Assembly (NCBI GenBank): GCA_025454405.1
Contig: JALOON010000003.1
Coordinates: 62,001-126,000 of the forward strand
Reading direction: 5' to 3'
Source of the DNA: Oscillatoriaceae cyanobacterium Prado104
Lineage (GTDB): Bacteria > Cyanobacteriota > Cyanobacteriia > Cyanobacteriales > Microcoleaceae
DNA length: 64,000 bases
A model generated the notes under the pieces. That model ran no database searches. It had not been told where the DNA came from and worked only from the letters and a program-made list of their open reading frames with translations. Positions 56,249-64,000 of this stretch are shown here, piece after piece; the stretch's first letter is position 1, and each line of letters begins with the position of its first letter. Made by a program: the position numbers and the translations under genes.

Positions 56249-56322
56249 GCGAATTGGGAATTGGGAATTGGGAATTGGGAATTGGGAATTGGGAATTGGG
56301 AATTGGGAATTGGGAATTGGTT
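56249..56322. repeat. GGGAATT heptamer array
   Basis: About ten exact copies of GGGAATT in a row, directly before the GH3 start codon. Same family as at 30440-30487. Confidence 0.95.
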
Positions 56323-56377
56323 TAGGACTTACGGGAAGTCAGAAATGTTTTAGATCTCTCGTGGTTGCCTGAGTCTC

Positions 56378-56600
56378 GATCCCCCTAAATCCCCCTTAAG
56401 AAGGGGGACTTTGAGAACTCCGGTCCCCCCCTTCTTAAGCTAGGGGGGATCTGGATCTAATTCAAAAGGGGGACTTTGAGAACTCCGGTCACCCCCTCTT
56501 CTTAAGGGGGGCTAGGGGGGATCTGAATTTAATTCAAAAGGGGGACTTTGAGAACTCCGGTCCCCCTCTTCTTAAGGGGGGCTAGGGGGGATCTGGATCT
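56378..56600. repeat. 65-72-bp tandem repeat of AAGGGGGACTTT type
   Basis: GGGGGACTTTGAGAACTCCGG starts at 56403, 56468 and 56540. Each unit ends with GGGGGATCTG and includes complementary C-rich and G-rich arms (CCCCCTTCTTAA / TTAAGGGGGG), so each can fold as a hairpin. A partial unit (GATCCCCCTAAATCCCCC) precedes. Confidence 0.85.
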
Positions 56601-56665
56601 AACAGTCAAACACCTGTTGACGGATAACTAATGACAACTAATGACTAATAACTAATGACTAATAA

Positions 56666-57067
56666 CTATTCCTCACCAGCACTTTCACCCTCACCAAAAT
56701 CTTCATCCGGTTTGCGTTCTTGAGAAAGCTTGTTGAGCAGCAACAGCATTTTATCGCCTCTTTCCAAAGAATTGTCTTCCAAAAATACCACTTCCGGCGT
56801 CCGTCGCAGTTGCACCCGGTGGCCCAACTCGCCCCGCACGTAGCGAGTTGCAGACCTCAAACCTTCCATAGTTTCGGCTTTAGCCTCATCAGTACCGTAA
56901 ACGCTGACAAAGATTTTCGCGTGCTGGAGGTCTCCCGAAACAATAACATCGGTAACGCTAACCATACCTGCGCCAACGCGATCGTCCTTAATACCGTTCA
57001 GCAACATCAGGCTGACTTCGCGTTTGATCAGCGAAGCTACTCGCTCTACGCGGCGACTTGTAGCCAT
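56666..57067 (-). CDS. rbfA: ribosome-binding factor A
   Basis: 30S-subunit maturation factor with a KH-like fold. Starts [20 protein letters not shown] and has the family blocks [69 protein letters not shown], with an acidic tail ([13 protein letters not shown]). The start at 57067 is chosen by the conserved N-terminus; a frame up to 57196 exists but lies over the plus-strand Cas2-like fragment. 133 residues. Confidence 0.95.
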   Translation of the reverse strand: MATSRRVERVASLIKREVSLMLLNGIKDDRVGAGMVSVTDVIVSGDLQHAKIFVSVYGTDEAKAETMEGLRSATRYVRGELGHRVQLRRTPEVVFLEDNSLERGDKMLLLLNKLSQERKPDEDFGEGESAGEE

Positions 57068-57124
57068 AGCATTTACCCCTCTACTTTTCGATCGGCCATT
57101 TTTATCCGGTCTATCATTGTAGCG

Positions 57125-57295
57125 CGATCGATCTGGAACAACCTGGAACAACTGTTGCGAGATCGGTGGTTGAAGGTGCTGAATGTTGAGCAACATAGTT
57201 TGCGGCTGTATCCGCTAGATAGCGCCCAGAAGCAGCAGGCAAAGGTGTTTGGCAGTCCTCCACTTTACGAGCCGCCTGATTATTTATTTTTGTAA
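57125..57295 (+). pseudogene. possible Cas2 C-terminal fragment
   Basis: On the plus strand the last codons of an open frame read [54 protein letters not shown] and stop. The order E-x-S-[LVI]-R-x-Y-x-L, then a V/F-G-x-P-P-L-x-x-P-P motif, fits the end of Cas2 nucleases. The N-terminal half (YDI/P segment) is missing; upstream sequence in this frame is the antisense of rbfA. No cas1 or CRISPR array is present in the window. Assignment is from pattern memory and is weak. Confidence 0.35.
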
Positions 57296-57299
57296 AGGT

Positions 57300-57630
57300 T
57301 TTCTAATTTTAGTCCTGCTTTTTGCCCGGTAAAATGAGAGAATTGTTAAGTTTTCCCAAGAAATTTGCGCGCGAAGCAGGAAGTAGTTATGGGAAAACTG
57401 AAACCCAAAGAGAACAAGCAGCAAGACACGGATACACACGGATACACGGAGGTTTGCCAACAGATAATCGAATCAACCAATAGTTAAGCCCGATCGCTCA
57501 ACCCATTCGTCTGTAAATCTCTCAGCCCCATCCGTGCATCCGTGTCAAAATCCGTGTAGTGCCCCGATGATTTTTCTATTTGTTGTGCCAAAATAAAGAA
57601 TCAAGCATCTCAACCATTTCACAGGAAAAT
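57300..57630. other. intergenic stretch with ACACGGAT repeats
   Basis: ACACGGATACACACGGATAC (57423-57450) and its complement ATCCGTGCATCCGTGTCAAA (about 57525-57550) flank a gene-free stretch. The same CCGTGT motif occurs before sipA. A 31-codon frame (57390-57485) runs through the repeats and is not accepted. Confidence 0.5.
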
Positions 57631-58107
57631 ATGAGCAACAAGATTCAGGCTCCACATGAAGACCTAACTTATCGGATTATAGGTGCAGGTATGGCAGTTC
57701 ACAGACAGCTTGGACCGGGTTACAAAGAAGCAATTTATCAAGAAAAACTTGAAACACAACTGACACAAGACGGAATCGGTTTCGAGCCGCAAAAAAAACT
57801 TCCCGTCTACCATAACGAGCAATTACTTGGTTTGTATATCCCAGATTTTATTATTGAGAACAAAGTTATTTTGGAAATCAAAGCCTTCGCTACACTCCAT
57901 AAAAAGTATTTGGGACAAGTCATTACTTACCTAAATCATACGGCACTACCGATTGGTTTATTAATGAATTTTGGCGAGAAAAAATTGTTAACGCGACGTG
58001 TATTTCCCTCACCTCAAGCTACTGAGTTTCAAAATAACCATCAGTGGATATTTGTCCCTGACTGGCTGAAAGCTCAAAAACAAGAGCAAGAAGAAATTTT
58101 ATTTTAG
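57631..58107 (+). CDS. GxxExxY protein (PD-(D/E)XK superfamily)
   Basis: 158 residues of the family named after the motif seen here as GPGYKEAIYQEKLETQL (the canonical G-x-x-E-x-x-Y; here G-Y-K-E-A-I-Y). The rest of the nuclease core is LGLYIPDFIIENKVILEIKA (P-D and E-x-K). The family is thought to be nuclease-fold and occurs widely in cyanobacteria, mostly without known role. An in-frame ATG at 57580 would add 17 codons without conservation. Confidence 0.88.
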   Translation: MSNKIQAPHEDLTYRIIGAGMAVHRQLGPGYKEAIYQEKLETQLTQDGIGFEPQKKLPVYHNEQLLGLYIPDFIIENKVILEIKAFATLHKKYLGQVITYLNHTALPIGLLMNFGEKKLLTRRVFPSPQATEFQNNHQWIFVPDWLKAQKQEQEEILF

Positions 58108-58139
58108 AGCCGGATACCAAACAAACTTTAGACTTCAAA

Positions 58140-58215
58140 GAACTGTAGTAAAATAATTCTACTCATCCGTGTATCCGTGTCAAAATCCGTGTCAGCCTGT
58201 GTTTTATTGAGGCAA
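58140..58215. repeat. ATCCGTGT repeat before sipA
   Basis: TCATCCGTGTATCCGTGTCA and AAATCCGTGTCAG: a third copy of the CCGTGT cluster, in the same orientation as the one at about 57525. It forms the leader of sipA. Confidence 0.7.
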
Positions 58216-58223
58216 TAACCATC

Positions 58224-58460
58224 ATGGAAAAAGAATTCACCGTCGGTCAAAAAGTTAAAGTTGTAGCGATGCCGCCCTACGTCAAAACTGCCGAACCGAA
58301 ACCGATGCTGCGTCCCGCTAGCGTAATTGCAATTGGTGCAGAAGGAATTATACTCGATCGGCGTCCCGGAAATTATTGGGGCATTCGCTTTGAAAAAGGT
58401 GCTTTTCTATTAGATAGCCAGTACATTGAAGCTGTAGAAACATCCGAGCGATCGAATTAA
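58224..58460 (+). CDS. sipA: SipA, NblS-interacting protein (DUF3148)
   Basis: 78-residue SH3-like regulatory protein. MPPYVKTAEPKPMLRPASVI, EGIILDRRPGNYWGIRFEKG, AFLLDSQYIEAVE are the family's diagnostic blocks. In Synechococcus SipA binds the sensor kinase NblS and stimulates its activity in stress and light signalling; the same role here is by homology. Its leader contains the ATCCGTGT repeat cluster, and it is followed by an inverted repeat of terminator shape. Confidence 0.9.
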   Translation: MEKEFTVGQKVKVVAMPPYVKTAEPKPMLRPASVIAIGAEGIILDRRPGNYWGIRFEKGAFLLDSQYIEAVETSERSN

Positions 58461-58465
58461 GGTTC

Positions 58466-58530
58466 GTAGTGCGGACTTCAGTCCGCATTCAGGGAGCGGA
58501 CTGAAGTCCACACTACAAGCATTTTTTATT
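58466..58530. terminator. long inverted repeat after sipA, possible terminator
   Basis: Two 21-base arms (58466-58486 and 58496-58516) pair at 20 of 21 positions around a 9-base loop (arms begin GTAGTGCGGACTTCAG and GCGGACTGAAGTCC), then AAGCATTTTTTATT. The arm sequence is a dispersed cyanobacterial repeat that here carries a T-run. Confidence 0.75.
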
Positions 58531-58558
58531 ATTGGTAATCGACCGGACTTGATATAAT

Positions 58559-61500
58559 TCATGAAGCTAGCTTGCTTTCCAAACCTAAAGAATTCATCGA
58601 AAACTCTTCCACCATCACAGCAGATGGCAAGCTCAAAGGTTGAGGCCGACCTAAATAATAACCCTGCGCGCAATCTACTCCAAGTTCCTTGAGTTTTTCC
58701 ATCACTGCTTCGCTTTCCACGTACTCAGCAATAGTTTTAATCCCCATAACGTGACCGATTTTTGTAATCGCTTCCACCATCACCACATCAACAGGATTTT
58801 CTACAATATTTTTAATAAAATTGCCGTCAATTTTGATAAAATCCACAGGCAAATTCTTTAAGTAAGCAAACGAAGACATCCCACTACCAAAATCATCAAG
58901 TGCAAACCGGCACCCCAATTCTTTGAATTTCCAAATTAAGCTCGCGGCCTTGCTGAGATTGGCAATAGCTACAGTTTCGGTAATCTCAAAACAAATTATT
59001 TGCGGCGGAATTTGATAGGTGGCAAACTGCTCGTAGAGAAAGTCAATAAATCGGTCTTCGTTGATGCTTGCCCCAGAAAGATTGATCGAATACAAATGCG
59101 TATAATTAACATCTGTATAATTGACACCTTTATAATTAACGCCAGTATAATTAACAGCTTGAGGCGGAGAAATTGGCAATGCTGTAACAGCAGGCAAAGC
59201 AGCAATTAGCTCCCTATCTGATTCTCGCTCGATCGCAGGTGGATGGGAAGCAAAAACTTGCGATAAATTGCTAAATAAAGTGCGAATTACCCAGCGATCG
59301 ATCGCCTGCATTAAGTTGTAGCGTTCCGCAGCCGGAATAAACGCCATTGGCGATACCAATTGACCGGCTTCGGGTTGGAGGCGGAGGAGAATTTCGCAAT
59401 GTATTTCTGATGTTTGAGGGCTATGCAAGTGGACGATCGGCTGAGAATACAAACAGAAACGATTCTCTTCTAAAGCTTGATTGATTTGCACTATCCACTG
59501 AGTTTCGCCCCGCTGTTTCAGGAGTTCTCGATCGCACGCTTGATAAACTTGCACCCGATTGCGTCCTTTATTTTTCGCAGCGTAGCAGGCTGTATCGGCA
59601 GCGCTCAAAATTGCAGAGACTGAGGAAGTTTGGGGGTTGACTGCTACCAAACCGATACTGACACCGATCGAAAAAGTTTTCTCCTCCCACCCGAAGCGGA
59701 AGCCCTGAACCGCTTGCAGCAGCGATTCGGCAATCTCCAGCCCGCGATCGGAGGCACACTGGTACAGGAGTACGGCAAATTCATCGCCGCCCAGACGGGC
59801 TAAAATATCCGTTTTGCGGAGGCTGCTTTTAAATAGCTGGCTGACTTGGCGCAGCAGTTCGTCCCCCGCCACGTGACCGCAAGTATCGTTCACGATTTTG
59901 AAGCGATCGAGATCCAAGTACAGCATGACATGTTCTAAACCGTAACCTTGAGCGCTGTGCAGGGCGTGTTCTAGCTGGTACTCAAATTCGCGGCGGTTGA
60001 CTAATTGCGTCAGGGCGTCGTGAGTCGCCTGCCAGGTTAATTGGCGCGCCTGAGTCCGCACTTGGGTGACATCTCGAAACACTACGACGGCCCCAATAAT
60101 CTCGCCGCTGCTGGCGTGGATGGGGGCGACGCAGTGGTCGATCGCAAATTCGCGGTTGTTGCGGGCAATCAGCAAGCTGTTGTACACTTGGTCGGCAATC
60201 CGACCCTCGCGCAAAGCTGTCTCGGCGATATTTTCGATCGGCAATTTGGTAACTTCGTGAACTATTCTCATCACGCTACTCAGCGGCAAACCTTTAGCTT
60301 CAGCCGTTGACCAACCCGTGAGTTTTTCGGCGACGGGATTGAGGGTAGCAATGCAGCCTTGCGCGTCGGTAGCGATTACGGCGTCGCCGATCGACTGTAA
60401 AGTAACTTGAGCGAGTTCTTTTTCCTCAAAAAATGCCTGTTCCATCAGCTTGCGATCGGTGATATCCCGCTGTACTGACACCCAGTGAGTGACGTTCCCT
60501 TCGGAGTCGGCAACCGGTACGCTGTTGAGTTCCACCCAATAAGTCGAACCGTCTTTGCGGTAGTTGATCAGTTCCAAACGCAGGTGCTCCCGGCGCGAAA
60601 AAGCGCGGCGAATTTTGGCAACTCGATCGCAGTCGCTGTCGGGCCCGCGCAGGCAACTCGGCGTTTGCCCGATGATTTCTTCCGGCAAGTATCCCGTCAT
60701 TTGCGTAAAAGCTTCGTTGACGTAGATGATGCTGGGATCGGAGATGTCGCTGTGTCCCGCATCCATAATCACGATCGCGTCGTTGGCGTTGACTACAGCA
60801 GATTCTAAAAGTTGCAGTTGCGCCTCGGTGCGGGCGCGGGTAGCAATTTCGTTTTCTAGTTGAGTGTTAGCTAAACTCAGAGAGGCGATCGCTTTTTGCA
60901 ATTCGCTAGTCCTTTCCTCAACACCCGCGTGCAATACATCGATGACGCCGGACATTTCCATCGGATCGAGCACTTGCAGCAAATTGCTTTGGGTAACTAA
61001 TCCCAAAAGTTCTCCCCGTTCCCCAGTTACTACCAACCTGCGCACCAAACGCTGCTGCATTTCTTGATGCGCTACCCACAGCGAGTCTTCTAGTTTGAGA
61101 CTGAAGACGGGGGTGCTCATGACTGTTTGGGCGATCGTTTGCGACAAATTGATATCTAAGGCTTGAAATTCCACCAGATCTCGTTCTGTGACTATACCTA
61201 TTGGCATCGGAAATGGGGAATTACCAGGCGATATTGTTTCGGTTGTAATGACCACGCAGCTAACTCGATGTTGCGCCATCAATTGAGCTAAATTCTTAAC
61301 TGATGCAGTAACGGGCGCTTGAATGACTTGAGTTGTCATTACTTCTGCTACGCGACGCATTTTTAAAATATTGGCGGGTTGCAGCATGGCTTGACGGATG
61401 CTTTCCGGGGTAATTACTCCTAAGAGTTCGCCGCGATCGTTCAATACTGGAAGGTGGTGAATTCCTTCTTGTCGCAGCAAGCTGAGGGCGCTAAAAATGT

Positions 61501-61924
61501 CTCTTGCCTCGGATTCGATCAGAGTTGCTGCTGGAGTTCTCATAACATCTGCGATTTTGAGGCCTTTTAAGTTTTTTCCCGAGGCGATCGCCCTAACCAG
61601 ATCCTTTTCGGTGAATATCCCTTGTAATTGACGATTTTTTGTCGATATATCGCCTAATTTACCGCTAAATTCGCTGACTACAAAGACGCAGCTACCTCTA
61701 GCGTCTCCGTTCGCGCCGGAGGTCAGCGGATCGGTGATTCCTGTTAGTTGACCGTAGCTATTTGTCGCTGAAAAGCCTGCATCATCCACGGGGCAACTTT
61801 CGCGCAATTGGCGCATCAGAGTAATTACTTCGGCTAATGGGGTATTAGGTGCAACTGTCAAGGGGAAACGGTCAATTACTCGCTCTAAAGTTGGCAGATA
61901 TTGGGAGGAATCGTGGTTTTGCAT
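58559..61924 (-). CDS. CBS-PAS-GGDEF-EAL signalling protein
   Basis: 1121 residues, cytoplasmic. Four CBS repeats fill about residues 15-325 (FPLTVAPNTPLAEVITLMRQ; GLKIADVMRTPAATLIESEA; VAEVMTTQVIQAPVTASVKN; TVMSTPVFSLKLEDSLWVAH). Two PAS domains follow (VVNANDAIVIMDAGHSDISD; TLQSIGDAVIATDAQGCIAT), then GGDEF with RLGGDEFAVLLY near 710, and EAL with CEILLRLQ near 843 (EIL in place of EAL), ALDDFGSGMSSFAYLKNLPV near 1010 and AQGYYLGRPQ. Both catalytic modules keep their core residues. An unusual insert of four V-N-Y-T-G-like units lies in the EAL domain (near 930). Makes and/or breaks c-di-GMP under control of adenosine-ligand or redox sensors. Confidence 0.92.
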   Translation of the reverse strand: MQNHDSSQYLPTLERVIDRFPLTVAPNTPLAEVITLMRQLRESCPVDDAGFSATNSYGQLTGITDPLTSGANGDARGSCVFVVSEFSGKLGDISTKNRQLQGIFTEKDLVRAIASGKNLKGLKIADVMRTPAATLIESEARDIFSALSLLRQEGIHHLPVLNDRGELLGVITPESIRQAMLQPANILKMRRVAEVMTTQVIQAPVTASVKNLAQLMAQHRVSCVVITTETISPGNSPFPMPIGIVTERDLVEFQALDINLSQTIAQTVMSTPVFSLKLEDSLWVAHQEMQQRLVRRLVVTGERGELLGLVTQSNLLQVLDPMEMSGVIDVLHAGVEERTSELQKAIASLSLANTQLENEIATRARTEAQLQLLESAVVNANDAIVIMDAGHSDISDPSIIYVNEAFTQMTGYLPEEIIGQTPSCLRGPDSDCDRVAKIRRAFSRREHLRLELINYRKDGSTYWVELNSVPVADSEGNVTHWVSVQRDITDRKLMEQAFFEEKELAQVTLQSIGDAVIATDAQGCIATLNPVAEKLTGWSTAEAKGLPLSSVMRIVHEVTKLPIENIAETALREGRIADQVYNSLLIARNNREFAIDHCVAPIHASSGEIIGAVVVFRDVTQVRTQARQLTWQATHDALTQLVNRREFEYQLEHALHSAQGYGLEHVMLYLDLDRFKIVNDTCGHVAGDELLRQVSQLFKSSLRKTDILARLGGDEFAVLLYQCASDRGLEIAESLLQAVQGFRFGWEEKTFSIGVSIGLVAVNPQTSSVSAILSAADTACYAAKNKGRNRVQVYQACDRELLKQRGETQWIVQINQALEENRFCLYSQPIVHLHSPQTSEIHCEILLRLQPEAGQLVSPMAFIPAAERYNLMQAIDRWVIRTLFSNLSQVFASHPPAIERESDRELIAALPAVTALPISPPQAVNYTGVNYKGVNYTDVNYTHLYSINLSGASINEDRFIDFLYEQFATYQIPPQIICFEITETVAIANLSKAASLIWKFKELGCRFALDDFGSGMSSFAYLKNLPVDFIKIDGNFIKNIVENPVDVVMVEAITKIGHVMGIKTIAEYVESEAVMEKLKELGVDCAQGYYLGRPQPLSLPSAVMVEEFSMNSLGLESKLAS
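59101..59160 (-). repeat. 15-bp tandem repeat inside the EAL coding region
   Basis: Exactly four units of 15 bases: TATAATTAACATCTG, TATAATTGACACCTT, TATAATTAACGCCAG, TATAATTAACAGCTT. On the minus strand they encode four VNYT-x-type pentapeptides within the EAL domain, so the frame is kept. Confidence 0.95.
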
Positions 61925-62660
61925 AGTTGATTGATTTTGGCGATCGCCCCAAGCGCGCGACCTTCCAAAAATCTGCTTGTCCAGCAGGTGGATTGTTCGA
62001 TCGCCGCACAGCTTCGAGCTAATTAAAATTATGTTTGTTAAATCTGCACCCCGATGTTTTGTTTGAGAGCTAGTCGGTCTCCTGCTTTTGTCACAGGTGT
62101 TTTTGACTGCAACGCTGCGAAAGATGCAACAGGTCGCTGTTCTCCCAGTATTTTTGTAGTTATCAAGCTGTTCTTATTTTAAGTGTAAATTCTCAGCCCG
62201 CGTAAATGCTTGCTGGGAAATCTTACAATTATTAAAAAAATTGTGCTACAATCATACTTTACAGTCTTTTGGAATTTTTGTTAGCAGCACATCGGGTCTA
62301 ATTTTAGATCCTCTGCTGTTTTTGCTAAGCTAGGTTCGATCGGCTAGATTCATCGCTCTTGGCGAGCGATCGCTCTGAGACTGGGAAGGCGCTTTTAATC
62401 GCCCTTCACATCTATCTTGAGAAGCATCATTTGAATTTCTGGCGCTACCGATCGAGCGAATGCAGCAGCGTTACGATAGTTCATCAAAAACTCAAGTAGT
62501 ATTAAGTTTTGCTAATTTTTAAGTTTCCAAGGCGCGATCGCCCGCAGCTTGCAGCATCACAGCCAAGTTGTGAATTCGATCGCTTTCTTTGCGAAAACAC
62601 TTCATGTCATAATGTAGCTATAGAAGAATGCATAAAAGTCCAACAGACTGAGGAGAAGCC
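61925..62660. other. 736-base gene-free stretch between divergent genes
   Basis: Lies between the CBS-PAS-GGDEF-EAL start and the pentapeptide gene, so it holds the promoters of both. A/T-rich with several GCGATCG sites. No tRNA or gene recognised. TGTCATAATGTAGCTATAGAAG at 62605-62626 could carry a promoter for the downstream gene. Confidence 0.35.
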
Positions 62661-63104
62661 ATGATGAAACGCAATCTAATAGCAGCTACTTTCTTAGTTG
62701 CGCCCCTACTGTTGGCAGGTCCCGCCCAAGCGAACAATCCCGAGCAAGTCAAACAATTGCTGTCAACCGGGCAGTGTTTCCAATGCGACTTGTCAGGAGC
62801 AGATTTAACAGGAGCTCATTTAATTGGGGCAGATTTGAGAGAAGCCAATTTGCAAGGAGCAAATCTATCTTACGTCAATCTCGAAGGCGCAGACTTAACC
62901 GGTGCCAACTTGACCGGTGCCAACTTAACAGCAGCTTTTCTAACTAACGCCAGTTTGAATGAAGCAGATCTCGATCGGGTAAATCTCACCGCAGCCATTA
63001 TTAACACGGCCGATGTATCGGGCGCTTCGATGGAAAACATGATTATTACTGATGCCAAAATCTACAACACCCAAATCGGCGTAGGCGGCAGCTACGATCA
63101 GTAA
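62661..63104 (+). CDS. secreted pentapeptide-repeat protein
   Basis: 147 residues. An N-terminal signal peptide (MMKRNLIAATFLVAPLLLAG then PAQA-N) is followed by PEQVKQLLSTGQCFQCDLSG and a run of about 16 pentapeptides of the A-(D/N)-L-x-G form (ADLTGAHLIGADLREANLQG ...). They would build a right-handed quadrilateral helix in the periplasm or lumen. Two cysteines (CFQC) right before the repeats resemble those of thylakoid-lumen pentapeptide proteins such as those of the Rfr type. The start follows GAGGAG; ATG 62664 is an alternative. Confidence 0.92.
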   Translation: MMKRNLIAATFLVAPLLLAGPAQANNPEQVKQLLSTGQCFQCDLSGADLTGAHLIGADLREANLQGANLSYVNLEGADLTGANLTGANLTAAFLTNASLNEADLDRVNLTAAIINTADVSGASMENMIITDAKIYNTQIGVGGSYDQ

Positions 63105-63143
63105 TAGTTTTGTGTGAAAGATGCTAACCGCTAAATTTAAGTT

Positions 63144-63177
63144 AAAAACCCGGTTTCTCAGTAAAAACCGGGTTTTT
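63144..63177 (+). terminator. terminator after the pentapeptide gene
   Basis: AAAAACCCGGTTT (63144-63156) pairs with AAACCGGGTTTTT (63165-63177) around 8 bases. It is a member of the dispersed AAACCCGGTTT family used as terminator. Confidence 0.88.
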
Positions 63178-63189
63178 AATTGCTTGTTT

Positions 63190-63300
63190 TAGTCGATTTG
63201 CGATTTGCGATTTGCGATTTTGGATTTTCGATTGAGGGATTGAAAATTTTCGATCTTTAACTCAAAACTCAAAATTCAAAACTCAAAACTCCTTACCAAC
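63190..63300. repeat. GATTTGC and CAAAACT heptamers
   Basis: GATTTGCGATTTGCGATTTGC (about 63198-63225), followed by ACTCAAAACTCAAAATTCAA (63256-63291): two heptamer families in one gap between convergent genes. Confidence 0.85.
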
Positions 63301-63303
63301 TGT

Positions 63304-64000
63304 TTAAAAACCTAAATCTACAGCAATGCGGTGCGCGCAAGCAAAGCCAGAAAACGCTACCGCATTTAAACCCTGTCCCGGAAACGTACTGTCACCCACG
63401 CAATACAAACCGGGAATCGAAGTGCGGTTAAAAGGCATTCCCAACAAACCCATTAACTTGCGCTGCGGAATCGGTCCGTAAGTCCCGTCATCGCGTCCCA
63501 AAAAGCGGCGGTGCGATCGCGCCGTTCCCACTTCCATGTAATCCAAACCCGCATCCAAACCGGGGAAAATCTTCTCCAGTCGATCGATAATTCTTCCCGC
63601 AGCCATTTCTTTTTTCTCCTCGTATTCCTGCTGCGAAAGTCCTTCCCACTCTTCCATCCAACTCGATGTAAAAGCGTGAACGATGTGAAATCCTTCGGGT
63701 GCCAAATCCGGGTCTAACAGCGTGGGAATTGATACTAAAATAGTTCCTTCCGGCGCTTCCATTTTCTCCCAATCTTCTAACAAAATATGGTGGCAAGCCG
63801 TGCCGATAGGCAGGACATCGGCTGCTACTCCCAAATGCAAGCTCAAGAAACTGGGGGATTTTTGATATCTTTGCTGCCATTTTTGCTCGCTAGCAGGCAT
63901 TTCTTTAGCGGGCAGCAATTTTTCAAAAGTATCCCACCGCGTCGCGTTAGAAACTATGCGTTTTGCCCGGTAAACTTCGCCCGTTACTAACTCGACTCCG
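63304..64000 (-). CDS. crtH: carotenoid isomerase CrtH (N-terminal part outside window)
   Basis: The last ~230 residues of a FAD-containing isomerase that turns poly-cis lycopene (prolycopene) into all-trans lycopene. [20 protein letters not shown] at the window edge continues without a break, so the start lies beyond base 64000. The end is diagnostic: [40 protein letters not shown], then [20 protein letters not shown], the last being the FAD-binding ATG-box of CrtI/CrtISO proteins. The heptamer gap separates it from the pentapeptide gene. Confidence 0.93.
   Translation of the reverse strand, partial: GVELVTGEVYRAKRIVSNATRWDTFEKLLPAKEMPASEQKWQQRYQKSPSFLSLHLGVAADVLPIGTACHHILLEDWEKMEAPEGTILVSIPTLLDPDLAPEGFHIVHAFTSSWMEEWEGLSQQEYEEKKEMAAGRIIDRLEKIFPGLDAGLDYMEVGTARSHRRFLGRDDGTYGPIPQRKLMGLLGMPFNRTSIPGLYCVGDSTFPGQGLNAVAFSGFACAHRIAVDLGF

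Noticed and set aside
57068..57196. N-terminal extension of rbfA
   Set aside because: Not conserved in RbfA and antisense to the plus-strand Cas2-like fragment.

Overview
The window comes from a cyanobacterium, most likely a filamentous Oscillatoriales-type organism such as Microcoleus, Oscillatoria or Phormidium. Direct evidence is the split RNA polymerase beta-prime (separate rpoC1 and rpoC2), a one-helix high-light-inducible protein, an NTRC-type thioredoxin reductase, SipA, DUF4327 and CrtH-like proteins, and many GCGATCGC-like (HIP1) palindromes. Heptanucleotide short tandem repeats, typical of filamentous cyanobacteria, are very abundant between genes. The genus is an inference.

Layout: 1-10.7 kb is the rpoB-rpoC1-rpoC2 operon, cut at its 5' end by the window edge. 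A free-standing tandem-HNH endonuclease gene sits between rpoB and rpoC1, and an rho-independent terminator follows rpoC2. 10.7-13.8 kb holds a lone response regulator, IS200/IS605 end-like sequences and a TnpB gene of unusual type. 13.9-18.2 kb has a GyrA/ParC-type topoisomerase subunit, a 35-bp higher-order array of heptamers, and a MalK/UgpC-like ATPase into whose reading frame the same kind of repeats has been inserted. 18.7-24.5 kb carries hli, sigA, a 1.65-kb gap, a DppC-like permease and NTRC. 24.5-28.4 kb is a decayed zone: an internally deleted TnpB, a formylglycine-generating-enzyme-like C-terminal fragment, a phosphatase-methyltransferase fusion and a small XRE regulator.

28.5-45.3 kb is mixed housekeeping and accessory: diguanylate cyclase, DUF427, CPA-type antiporter with an RCK-like tail, HicB-like protein, TPR protein, deoC-recO-MFS-glycosyltransferase, Uma2 nuclease, a pair of tandem XRE regulators facing a small gene across two identical 20-bp palindromes, and a translationally coupled thymidylate synthase/dCMP deaminase pair. 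46-64 kb contains a 1206-residue hybrid sensor kinase, a second Uma2 protein, an HD hydrolase, a second MalK/UgpC-like ATPase, a rbfA-GH3 pair, sipA, a CBS-PAS-GGDEF-EAL protein, a secreted pentapeptide protein, and the 3' part of crtH.

Functionally, RNA polymerase core plus principal sigma, RbfA, topoisomerase A, dTMP synthesis and RecO are core information-processing genes. NTRC, Hli, SipA and CrtH belong to light and redox physiology. The hybrid kinase, the two GGDEF proteins and the response regulator are signalling genes. No CRISPR array, rRNA or tRNA gene was found. The most unusual observations are repeats that have entered coding sequences (ABC ATPase, EAL protein), the tandem HNH gene in the RNA polymerase operon, a gene fusion formed through a former 5' leader, and the twin-palindrome divergent regulator locus.
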